A stretch of DNA of 52,476 nt from Candidatus Scalindua sp. (GTDB lineage: Bacteria > Planctomycetota > Brocadiia > Brocadiales > Scalinduaceae), in assembly GCA_021777035.1 (NCBI GenBank), contig JAIQZR010000185.1, forward strand, positions 1 to 52,476. The letters run 5' to 3'. The stretch's first letter is position 1; every line of letters begins with the position of its first letter. Shown here piece after piece: positions 44,440 to 52,476 of the stretch. A model generated the notes under the pieces. The model saw nothing but the letters and a program-made list of their open reading frames with translations, searched no databases and was not told where the DNA came from. A program made the translations under genes and the position numbers.

Positions 44440-44876
44440 ATTCCATTGATTGAAATTTTCTCAGAAACCTTCAGTTAATATAATTCTTGATAATAGAGGC
44501 AAGCCTGCCTCCAGGTATCATCCTTTTTTTATATTGTAGATAATCCTGTCAGAAAAGGGATAGTATCAGAATGGGAAGTGTAACTGCAGGATTATAGACC
44601 ACCCGCCTGATTAATGAGAACAGTTTTATTCCCATTAGGTTAAAATAGCATGATTGTATGTTTTTTATGGAGTATAGCAACTGCGTTACTGCGTTAATTA
44701 ATAGTATCAACACGGCCAATACACGCCGTTTGATCCCAAAACTACGAGTTCCGATTTTTATTAATCCCCTGAATATGCTAGAATGTTCACTAAATTTCAG
44801 CTTTTTTCAAATTCTGTAGTATATAGATTCCCACTTCCGTGGAAATGACAAACAAGAAAAACTATCTGATAAAACT
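44440..44876. other. Intergenic region before the molybdoenzyme
   Basis: 437 bp with only short ORFs that look random and no recognisable repeat. It should carry the promoter of the oxidoreductase gene, which has no obvious SD. Confidence 0.35.
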
Positions 44877-46838
44877 ATGAAAAAATATTTTAATACATGT
44901 CCCAGAGATTGCTATGACACCTGTGCTATGATCACAACGGTTGAGGACGGCAAGGCAATCAAACTTCAGGGCAATCCAAAGCACCCTATAACGCAGGGTT
45001 TTCTTTGCTGGAAGATCCAGAATGCCTTGAAATTTGTATATTCTCCTGAACGCCTTAAACGTCCCCTGAAAAGAGTTGGAAAGAAAGGGAGCGACAATTT
45101 CAAAGAGATTACGTGGAAAGAAGCTTACAAGGAAATTGCGTACCAGATGGAAAACGTCCTGGCTAAACACGGGGCCGAAGCAATATTACCGTTTCACTAT
45201 TATGGCCATATGGGACTACTTAATAAGCAGTTACCTCAACGAATTTTTACTACACTGGGTACCAGCAATTGTTCTCCCACAGTATGTTCAAATGCAGGCC
45301 GAACTGCCATGCAGTATGTTTACGGCGGTTTCTGGGGCCTTGATCCGGAAGAGATACACTCCTCCAAACTCATTATATACTGGGGATTAAACGGGCCATG
45401 GAGCAATCTGCACGGATACAACATGGTCAAGGACGCCGTGCGTAACGGGGCAAAGTTCTACGTCATTGATCCTTTAAAAACTGGCCAACTTGGCAAACAT
45501 CTTGCCATTAAGCCAAACACTGACGGTGCACTTGCACTGGGAATTGCAAACTATCTAATAACGAACAATATGTACGACAAGGAGCATGTAGAAAAATATA
45601 CTCACGGGTTTGAACAGTTCAGGGAAGTCGCCAGGGATTTTGACTTGGAAAGAACCTCAAGGATAACAGACTTATCTGTAGAAGATATTAGAGAATTGGC
45701 AGACGACCTATATCGGATAAGACCAAGCTTTATTCATCTGGGATTCGGCATTCAGAAGCATCTGTATGGCGGTGAGGCTGCCAGGACGATTGCCCTCCTA
45801 CCGCCCCTGGTGGGTGGATACCGGGTGCATTACAGCAATACTGATAGAGAGATAGATCTTGCTTTTCTCCAGGGCAAACATTTGCTCAGCCCGCAAATAC
45901 CGAAAAACCAGAAGATGCGCAATATGGCACAACTTGGCAAGCTGCTCGATACTGAAGAGATAAAATTTCTTTTCGTCTTTAATACCAATCCTCTGGTAAA
46001 TCTTCCAAACCAGGCACTGGTAAAAAAAGGTATGGAGAGTGAAGATCTATTTACGGTTGTACATGATATTTTCCTGAATGACACCTGTAGCTATGCGGAT
46101 ATTGTCCTCCCGGCACCAAGCTTTCTGGAATCATTTGATATCCATATATGTTATTACCACAATTATCTCTCCGTAAACCAGAAGGCAATTGCACCTCTTG
46201 GCGAGGCAAAACCAAATTACCAGGTCTTTCGAGAACTTTCTGAAGCTCTTGGCCTGAATACGAAAGAGCTTTTCCCTCCGGAACGTGAAGTGGCAGAAGA
46301 GTTTCTGAGCAGAAGCAAAGCTATACATTTTACCCTTAAAGACTTGGAACAGAATGGTTTCTGCAAGATGGTACCCAGACCTCAAGATGAATATCTTACT
46401 CCTTCCGGTAAGATCGAAATGTATTCTCAACTTGCAGAAAAAGCCAATATTCCACCACTGCCCGGTTACTATGAAGAGAAGAAGGGCCCGTACCCTTTCC
46501 AGTTTCTGACCGTTAATCACAAACGTATCACTCGTTCTCAATTCCATAACATCTGGAAAGAAGAGATAGAGCCGATCGTTCTGATTAATGATGAAGATGC
46601 AAGGGGGAAAGGTATAAAGAATGGGGATTGGGTCGTATTAAAAAATGACCAGGATACATTAAATATGAAGGCACGTACCACTAAGAACATAAAACAGGGA
46701 GTCACTTTGGCCTATGGAGGATTGTGGTCAAAACTGTGTGGGGGCAAAGGGGCCAACACCCTGACCCCAGATACTGTTCAGGATTTTGGCGGCAACGCCA
46801 CTTATAATTCTACTTACATTGAGATTGAAAAGCGGTAA
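44877..46838 (+). CDS. Molybdopterin oxidoreductase, DMSO reductase family
   Basis: A 653-residue catalytic subunit. A Cys-x3-Cys-x3-Cys [4Fe-4S] site opens it (CPRDCYDTC), with a fourth Cys in GFLCWK. MGD-binding motifs follow (LIIYWGLNGPWSNLHGYNMV, VLPAPSFLESF). The C-terminal domain has INDEDARGKGIKNGDWVVLK. A Cys in TVCSNAGRTAMQ is the likely Mo/W ligand. There is no Tat signal, so it is probably cytoplasmic, and no partner subunit is adjacent. It could be a formate-dehydrogenase-, thiosulfate-reductase- or acetylene-hydratase-like enzyme; the substrate cannot be chosen. Confidence 0.87.
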   Translation: MKKYFNTCPRDCYDTCAMITTVEDGKAIKLQGNPKHPITQGFLCWKIQNALKFVYSPERLKRPLKRVGKKGSDNFKEITWKEAYKEIAYQMENVLAKHGAEAILPFHYYGHMGLLNKQLPQRIFTTLGTSNCSPTVCSNAGRTAMQYVYGGFWGLDPEEIHSSKLIIYWGLNGPWSNLHGYNMVKDAVRNGAKFYVIDPLKTGQLGKHLAIKPNTDGALALGIANYLITNNMYDKEHVEKYTHGFEQFREVARDFDLERTSRITDLSVEDIRELADDLYRIRPSFIHLGFGIQKHLYGGEAARTIALLPPLVGGYRVHYSNTDREIDLAFLQGKHLLSPQIPKNQKMRNMAQLGKLLDTEEIKFLFVFNTNPLVNLPNQALVKKGMESEDLFTVVHDIFLNDTCSYADIVLPAPSFLESFDIHICYYHNYLSVNQKAIAPLGEAKPNYQVFRELSEALGLNTKELFPPEREVAEEFLSRSKAIHFTLKDLEQNGFCKMVPRPQDEYLTPSGKIEMYSQLAEKANIPPLPGYYEEKKGPYPFQFLTVNHKRITRSQFHNIWKEEIEPIVLINDEDARGKGIKNGDWVVLKNDQDTLNMKARTTKNIKQGVTLAYGGLWSKLCGGKGANTLTPDTVQDFGGNATYNSTYIEIEKR

Positions 46839-46897
46839 AACGGCATGGAGGAATCTGATTTTTACACTGGAACGAGATAAGTGTGGAGAGAGGATAT

Positions 46898-47956
46898 TCA
46901 AAATCCAGGAAGAGTGGTTGATGGGTTATCTGACAGATTCGGTTTCTTTTTACCCTTGGCCATTTTTTCAAATTGACTAAAGTGTTCGGGTTCCCCTATC
47001 ACAGCCAGCTTGTCTCCCACCCCTATCAGAGTTTCGGTATCAGGGTTAAATATGATTTTTCCGTTCTTCTTTTTGAGGGCCACATTGATAATTCCTTTCT
47101 TCCCTCCAATATTCGCATCTTTAATGGTTTTATCGGCCAGGATGGATCCCTCTTCTACCAGTACTTCCTCTATTTGAATCTCCATGTTGCCCGTTTTTGC
47201 CGTTAACTCCAGAAAGTCCACAACTGTGGGCTTGAATATAGTATGAGCAATCCTAAGCCCACCAATATGATATGGAGAGACGACCTTGTCTGCGCCAGCT
47301 CTTGTCAGCTTATAATCAGAACCTTCCTCATTTGCCCTTGAGACGATGAAAAGGCCATTATTAAGTCCCCTGGCGCTGAGTACGACATAGAGATTCTGGG
47401 CATCTGAATCAAGGACCGATATTAGTCCCTTTGCTTTTTCTATACCCAAGCTCTTAAGGAGTTCATCCCTTGTCGCATCTCCATATACAATTGTGACATC
47501 GTCATCTACATCGAGTTCCTGATGTTCTTTTTCCACAATAACAAATGGAATCCCCTTTTGTTTTAATTCATTGCAGATTACCTTACCCATACGCCCGTAA
47601 CCACAGACAATGTAGTGGTCTACCAAGGAATCTAATGCCTTCTTCAACTTTCTCCTCCCGAATATATCCTGAAATTCACCTTCGAATATAGCTTTTAAAC
47701 CATAATTTACTGCAAATGCAACAACGCCAAGACTAAAGAATATTAGGCCAATAGTGAAGGCTTTTCCCGTTTTTGAAAGAGGTTCTACTTCCTGAAATCC
47801 TACCGTTGAAAGGGTGATAACTGTCATGTACAGGGAGTCAAAAAAGTCCCATTTCTCAATTAAACTGTAACCGACCGTACCTGACAACAACACGATAATG
47901 AAGAGGGCCAGAGAAAAAAATAACTTATTTTTTAATGTGGTTTCACGGTATTGCAT
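46898..47956 (-). CDS. Potassium channel with RCK (TrkA-N/TrkA-C) module
   Basis: 352 residues. Two transmembrane helices (about 11-30 and 65-85) flank a pore helix and a selectivity filter reading TVGFQ (the canonical form is TVGYG or TVGFG). The cytoplasmic RCK-N (about 110-245) has VCGYGRMGKVICNEL, VYGDATRDELLKSLGIEKA and SRANEEGSDYKLTRAGAD; the TrkA-C domain follows (about 265-335). It gates K+ flow according to nucleotide or ion binding. The final filter residue is Gln, known in several prokaryotic RCK channels. Its direction opposes the molybdoenzyme. Confidence 0.92.
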   Translation of the reverse strand: MQYRETTLKNKLFFSLALFIIVLLSGTVGYSLIEKWDFFDSLYMTVITLSTVGFQEVEPLSKTGKAFTIGLIFFSLGVVAFAVNYGLKAIFEGEFQDIFGRRKLKKALDSLVDHYIVCGYGRMGKVICNELKQKGIPFVIVEKEHQELDVDDDVTIVYGDATRDELLKSLGIEKAKGLISVLDSDAQNLYVVLSARGLNNGLFIVSRANEEGSDYKLTRAGADKVVSPYHIGGLRIAHTIFKPTVVDFLELTAKTGNMEIQIEEVLVEEGSILADKTIKDANIGGKKGIINVALKKKNGKIIFNPDTETLIGVGDKLAVIGEPEHFSQFEKMAKGKKKPNLSDNPSTTLPGF

Positions 47957-48086
47957 TAAGGTCGGAAAATTATGAAATTATGTTTTGTATCAAGAAAAAA
48001 CATCACGGGCAGTTGGTGCTGTTTTTACTCTTTTTCGCTAGAAAACTACTACAATCCGGATACTAAGTCAAGGATTTCCATAGACA

Positions 48087-50348
48087 TTATTCGTTTAAAT
48101 CTTTAGCAATTTTATTCAAGGCAGATCCTGCCCGAAACCATTCTAACTGTTGTTCTGACATAGTATGTTTCGCTTCTATGTTCTCTTCTGTGCCTTTAAT
48201 GTGCTTGATTTTCACAGAAACACTCTTACCCGGGGCCAAACTGTTCAACCCAGTAATTGACACGTTATCATCCTCGCAAAATTTTTCATAGTCCTCCGGA
48301 TTTACGAATGTCAGAGGGAGAATGCCCTGTTTCTTTAGATTAGTCTCGTGGATCCTGGCAAATGAACGAACGATTACCGCAACGGCACCAAGAAATCTTG
48401 GAGACATTGCAGCATGTTCGCGTGAAGATCCCTCTCCATAGTTTTCATCACCCACAACAACCCATGAAATTCCACGTTCCCTGTAATCACGAGCAATATC
48501 AGAAAATCTTATGCCGCTCTCACCGGTGAACAGATTCTTTCCTGTACCAGCTGGGCCACCAAACGCGTTTACTGCCCCGAAAAAAGCGTTATCAGATATA
48601 CGATCCAGGTGCCCCCTGAACTTCAGCCACTGCCCTGCCGGAGAAATGTGATCGGTTGTACATTTCCCGGAAGCTTTTAGCAACAAAGGAACGTCAACAA
48701 AGTCATTACCATCCCAAGGCGCAAAAGGCGCCAATACCTGAAGACGTTCTGATTCAGGATTGATAACAATCTCCACTTCCGTACCATATTCCACAGGCGG
48801 CACATAGCCTTTGCCGAGACCGGTAAATCCAGCAGATGGCAATTCTTCAGCAGAAGGAGCTTCCAACATTACCTCCTCTCCTGACATAGTTTTTAATTTA
48901 TCTTTTAACGGATTAAAGGAGAGAGAACCTGAAAAGGCATATGCCGTTACAATTTCAGGAGAGCCGATAAATGAAAGCGTCTCTGTATTACCATCATTAC
49001 GGGCACGAAAATTTCTATTATAAGAATTAACAATAGTGTTTCTCTCACCATTTTTGATATCTGTTCGTTTCCACTGACCTATACATGGGCCACAGGCGTT
49101 GGCCAACACTGTTGCACCGGCATCCGTCAGGGCTTTCATCTGTCCATCACGTTTAATGGTATCCTCTATCAGATTTGATCCTGGCGTCACTAGTAACGGA
49201 ATCGCCAGTTTCAGACCTTTGGCAACTGCATCCTTTGCTACGGCAGCGGCACGTCCCATATCCTCATAAGAAGAGTTTGTACATGAACCGATAAGAGCAA
49301 ATTTAATATTATCAGGATAATTTTCCTTAATTATTTCGTCTTTGAACTCCGATACGGAACGTACCTTATCAGGTGTATGAGGACCGCAGACCATCGGTTC
49401 AAGTCCTGATAAGTTTATTTCAATAACCTTATCATAATATTTTTCAGGATCTACATATACTTCATCATCAGCCCTGAGGCATTCTGAAAATTCCTCAGCT
49501 AAAGCCGCTATTTCAGATCTGCCGGTTGTCCTCAAATAATCTGACATCCGCATATCGAAAGGAAATGTAGATGTTGTTGCACCGTGCTCCGCCCCCATAT
49601 TACAGATAGTTGCCTTCCCCGTACATGAAATTGAATCTGCACCATCCCCGAAATATTCGACAACAGAACCAGTCCCTCCTTTGACAGTAAGTTCTTTCAT
49701 TACTCTCAGGATAACGTCCTTGGAAGATGACCAGCCGGACAACTTACCGGTCAATTTTATACCTAAAACACCAGGCCACTTTATACCGAAAGGCAATCCT
49801 ACCATAACGTCAACTGCGTCTGCTCCTCCCACACCAATTGCCAGCATACCCAGCCCCCCTCCATTGGGAGTATGTGAGTCTGTGCCAATAAGCAGGGCAC
49901 CAGGAAAAGCATAATTCTCTAAAACTACCTGATGAATGATTCCAGCCCCGGGGTTCCAAAAGCCCATACTATATTTTTTGGCAGAGGAAGAGAGAAAGTC
50001 ATAAACTTCTTTGTTTGTCATTTTTGCAGCAGGCAGATCGTCTTCGACACCCTGATGTGCCAGAATGAGATGGTCACAATGGACGGTAGTTGGCACTCGT
50101 ACAGACGGCACACCTGACGACATAAATTGTAATATCGCCATTTGAGCGGTCGCGTCCTGCATAGCAACCCTATCCGGATACAGATCTACATTAGATTCCT
50201 TTCGGGTATATGGCTTTATCTCTTCCGGCTTCATATGAGAATAAAGGGTTTTTTCCGTGAGGGTCAAGCCCCTCCCCAGAGCATCTCTTGCTCTCAGATG
50301 TTTTTCTTTTAAATCATTATATAGTTTTTTGCATATTCCGATTGTCAT
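48087..50348 (-). CDS. acn: Aconitate hydratase, mitochondrial-type
   Basis: 753 residues, the size of the mitochondrial-type aconitase. [4Fe-4S] cysteines occur in IGSCTNSSYEDMGRAA and ANACGPCIGQW. Substrate residues include the SREHAAMSPRFLGA segment. It interconverts citrate and isocitrate, and with KorAB it forms part of the oxidative or reductive TCA segment. AGGGGG before the ATG is the SD. It stands alone, with its own promoter region of about 180 bp. Confidence 0.96.
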   Translation of the reverse strand: MTIGICKKLYNDLKEKHLRARDALGRGLTLTEKTLYSHMKPEEIKPYTRKESNVDLYPDRVAMQDATAQMAILQFMSSGVPSVRVPTTVHCDHLILAHQGVEDDLPAAKMTNKEVYDFLSSSAKKYSMGFWNPGAGIIHQVVLENYAFPGALLIGTDSHTPNGGGLGMLAIGVGGADAVDVMVGLPFGIKWPGVLGIKLTGKLSGWSSSKDVILRVMKELTVKGGTGSVVEYFGDGADSISCTGKATICNMGAEHGATTSTFPFDMRMSDYLRTTGRSEIAALAEEFSECLRADDEVYVDPEKYYDKVIEINLSGLEPMVCGPHTPDKVRSVSEFKDEIIKENYPDNIKFALIGSCTNSSYEDMGRAAAVAKDAVAKGLKLAIPLLVTPGSNLIEDTIKRDGQMKALTDAGATVLANACGPCIGQWKRTDIKNGERNTIVNSYNRNFRARNDGNTETLSFIGSPEIVTAYAFSGSLSFNPLKDKLKTMSGEEVMLEAPSAEELPSAGFTGLGKGYVPPVEYGTEVEIVINPESERLQVLAPFAPWDGNDFVDVPLLLKASGKCTTDHISPAGQWLKFRGHLDRISDNAFFGAVNAFGGPAGTGKNLFTGESGIRFSDIARDYRERGISWVVVGDENYGEGSSREHAAMSPRFLGAVAVIVRSFARIHETNLKKQGILPLTFVNPEDYEKFCEDDNVSITGLNSLAPGKSVSVKIKHIKGTEENIEAKHTMSEQQLEWFRAGSALNKIAKDLNE

Positions 50349-50528
50349 ATATTCCCCCTTGTAATGCTCATTTCTTCTCTATATTATAGTAGCCTGTAAG
50401 TTTGAAATTTTGAAGTAATCCAACGGTATGATACCATAATACGGCACAAGTGCAACCCTGTGCGGCAGACGGATGCCTTGGCTAAATGAGCCCGGCTTAG
50501 TCAGAAAATAGACGAAAGGAAGCGATTT

Positions 50529-51371
50529 ATGAATATTGGGCAATATGAACTACATTCAATAGAGACCGGAAAGTTTGCCCTTGACGGCGGAGCAATGTTT
50601 GGTATCGTACCAAAAGAATTATGGAGCAAGCCCCATTCTGCTGATGATCAAAACAGGATAGAGATGGCCCTCAGAACACTGCTCATCATGGATGATAAGC
50701 GCAAGATTCTAGTCGACACCGGCATCGGTACAAAATTATCAAAAAAAAATCAAAAAATCTACAAGATAGACCAAACCGAACACAATCTTGAAGCGTCCCT
50801 TAAAAAATATGATCTGGAAACGAAGGACATAACCGATGTGATCCTGACCCATCTGCATCTTGACCATGTTGGAGGGGCCACTTATCTAAAAGGTAAGAAG
50901 CATAAGCTTACGTTTCCAAATGCATCACATTATGTTCAAAAAACACATCACGAGTGGGCATCAAAACCAAGCGAAAAAGATAAAGGCAGTTTTATCAGAG
51001 AAGATTTCAAGACAATAGAAGCGGAAGGAAAACTCCGGCTTGTGGACGGATATGCAATGATATTACCAAATATTGATGTCATAATCTGTGATGGCCATAC
51101 TATCGGACAACAACTCATAAAAATATCAGACGGAATAAACACCCTTGTTTATTGTGGTGATGTAATACCGTTTACCTCTCACATCAGATTACCATATATA
51201 GCAAGTTATGATATTAACCCGATAACATCAATAGAAGATAAAGAGAAATTACTGACAAGGGCCTGTAATGGAGATTGGATTCTTTTCTTTGAACACGACC
51301 CCGTTACAAAAGCGATTAAGGTAAAAAAGGAGAAGGAAGGGTATACAATAAAGGAAACGATATCTTTATAG
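50529..51371 (+). CDS. Metallo-beta-lactamase-fold hydrolase
   Basis: A 280-residue MBL-fold protein. Zinc ligands are in ILTHLHLDHVGGATYLKG (H-x-H-x-D-H), CDGHTIGQQLIK and VYCGDVIPF. Two-metal hydrolases of this size include lactonases, glyoxalase-like and quorum-signal enzymes. The N-terminus IGQYELHSIETGKFALDGGA resembles the AttM/lactonase subgroup. AAAGGA precedes the ATG. It lies 66 bp upstream of an SDR-like gene in the same direction. Substrate unknown. Confidence 0.88.
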   Translation: MNIGQYELHSIETGKFALDGGAMFGIVPKELWSKPHSADDQNRIEMALRTLLIMDDKRKILVDTGIGTKLSKKNQKIYKIDQTEHNLEASLKKYDLETKDITDVILTHLHLDHVGGATYLKGKKHKLTFPNASHYVQKTHHEWASKPSEKDKGSFIREDFKTIEAEGKLRLVDGYAMILPNIDVIICDGHTIGQQLIKISDGINTLVYCGDVIPFTSHIRLPYIASYDINPITSIEDKEKLLTRACNGDWILFFEHDPVTKAIKVKKEKEGYTIKETISL

Positions 51372-51437
51372 GTTTTTTCTGAGAGGATAGTCGTAATATT
51401 ATAACCTGTTCGAACCTGTAAATAAAGAGAGGATACT

Positions 51438-52187
51438 TTGAGGCTGAAAGGTAAAGTTGCAATAGTAACGGCAGCAAGCAGTGACAGAGGGAGTGCTATT
51501 GCAGAGCTCCTGGCGGCTGAAGGTGCTACTGTTACAATCAATTATTTAAGAAACAAAAAAAATGCAGAATCCGTCTTAAAGAAGATTGAAAGCTGTGGTG
51601 GCAGGGCTATGGTGAGGCAAGCAGACGTTACCGTAAAAACGAGTGTGAACAAAATGGTCAAGGATACCATCAATAAATTTGGAGGCTTAGATATTCTTGT
51701 GAATAATGCACATGGAGTCATAACGCGAAATGTCTTTGAAGGCACTATGTGGAAGGAATTTGCAGATAATATGAACGGTACGATAAAAGGTGCATACAAT
51801 TGCTGCCAGGCTGTAATTAGTGAGATGCAGAAGAAAAATTGGGGAAGGATAATTAATATAATGGACAATATAGTCAATGAACCTGTAAAAGGGTATACCA
51901 GTCACATAACAGCCCAATCCGCTTTGGTGGGATTTACAAGAAGCCTTGCAGTTGAACTGGGCAGTTTTGGAATAACAGTTAACTTGATAAACGCGGGTTT
52001 TACTTTAGCAAAAAAAACACCTCACGCGCCACCACGCATACAGAAAGCAATGGCTGCACAGACACCTTTGAAACGGCTTGCCCTGCCAATTGACATTGCC
52101 AAGGCGGTCCTGTTCTATACCTCTGACTTATCTGACTTTGTAACCGGCAATTGTTTATCAGTTGACGGTGGCAAGATAATGCGTTGA
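51438..52187 (+). CDS. SDR-fold protein lacking canonical active-site residues
   Basis: A 249-residue SDR by length and motif order: Rossmann start KGKVAIVTAASSDRG, NNAHGV, GRIINIMDN, GFTRSLAVELGSFGITVNLI and the C-terminal CLSVDGGK. The usual glycine motif TGxxxGxG is TAASSDRG (residues 11-18). The catalytic Ser site reads NIMD, and the Tyr-x3-Lys pair appears as His156 and Gln160 in SHITAQSALVGF. An oxidoreductase role is doubtful; binding or regulation is possible. The start is TTG at 51438, chosen because GAGAGGA lies upstream. Confidence 0.85.
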   Translation: MRLKGKVAIVTAASSDRGSAIAELLAAEGATVTINYLRNKKNAESVLKKIESCGGRAMVRQADVTVKTSVNKMVKDTINKFGGLDILVNNAHGVITRNVFEGTMWKEFADNMNGTIKGAYNCCQAVISEMQKKNWGRIINIMDNIVNEPVKGYTSHITAQSALVGFTRSLAVELGSFGITVNLINAGFTLAKKTPHAPPRIQKAMAAQTPLKRLALPIDIAKAVLFYTSDLSDFVTGNCLSVDGGKIMR

Positions 52188-52476
52188 TTTTAATTATTTT
52201 GTATAAAAAGCTCTTCATACTCAATACAATTCGACGAGGGAGGTGGTATTTAAATGCTGCAAAAACATGTAAGATATTGCACAAAGAAGGTACTAGGCAC
52301 CATAAACATCGGGACTACGGAACTGGTTAACCGTTAACATAGATTTTCATGGTAAATAAGAACCCCTAATTTTATGAAGAAGAGGCCCCACAGAAATATA
52401 TTTTTTTATTCTCCATCCATGGAAGTACACTATTCTGAAATTTTTCCATTTCCGTTAATAATGCGGGAAGATTTCT
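52188..52476. other. 3' region, only a tiny ORF
   Basis: A 27-codon ORF (52254-52337) follows a good SD (AGGGAGGT) but has no recognisable domain; it may be a small peptide or chance. No terminator is visible after the SDR-like gene. The rest is featureless to the window end. Confidence 0.3.

Overview
The window looks like chromosomal DNA of an AT-rich anaerobic bacterium. My best guess is an anammox planctomycete (Brocadiales, Candidatus Scalindua-like). This rests on gene content, not on any search: a 2-oxoglutarate:ferredoxin oxidoreductase, c-type cytochromes and a di-haem peroxidase-like protein, superoxide reductase, the replication genes dnaA-dnaN-gyrB, several small heat-shock proteins, and weak Shine-Dalgarno (SD) sequences on many housekeeping genes. 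No rRNA, tRNA, CRISPR array, phage or intact transposase was seen.

Region 1 (1-9.0 kb): an aminotransferase faces a small leftward cluster (DUF2249, two cupins, DUF1858) across a near-ideal bidirectional terminator. dnaA, dnaN, a DUF721 gene and gyrB follow rightward, the classic origin-proximal block, but without recF. Region 2 (9-24.3 kb) is mostly housekeeping: dapF, lysC, hxlB, deoB, a Mur-type ligase, UDP-glucuronate decarboxylase, GDP-mannose dehydratase, a djlA-like operon with a lipoprotein, tilS and korAB. Region 3 (24.3-26.5 kb) is a decay zone. It holds a REP-like element with a nested insertion, a frameshifted NDH-2 remnant and the C-terminal stub of a globin, followed by an intact superoxide reductase and two small monohaem cytochromes.

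Region 4 (26.5-42.5 kb) is the most interesting part, an envelope and protein-quality-control island. A PAS/sigma-54 activator is divergent from an hsp20-hsp20-YfdX-like cluster. Between them lie a textbook -24/-12 promoter, a perfect 13-bp-arm palindrome and a degenerate second copy of that palindrome, so a complete enhancer circuit can be read from the sequence. Another hsp20, an HtrA protease, a small secreted helix-hairpin-helix protein inside inverted repeats, a carboxypeptidase fragment, a membrane-anchored Hsp20-like protein, a Gld-type ABC system and an exported pentapeptide-repeat protein follow. The island ends with a MarR regulator leading a second, paralogous hsp20 pair.

Region 5 (42.5-52.5 kb): two more REP-like elements, a di-haem peroxidase-like cytochrome, a molybdopterin oxidoreductase, a potassium channel with an RCK module, aconitase, a metallo-beta-lactamase-fold hydrolase and an SDR-fold protein lacking the usual catalytic residues. 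Together korAB and aconitase indicate a ferredoxin-linked TCA segment. The sor, cytochrome, cupin and DUF1858 genes point to oxygen or nitrogen-oxide stress handling in an anaerobe.
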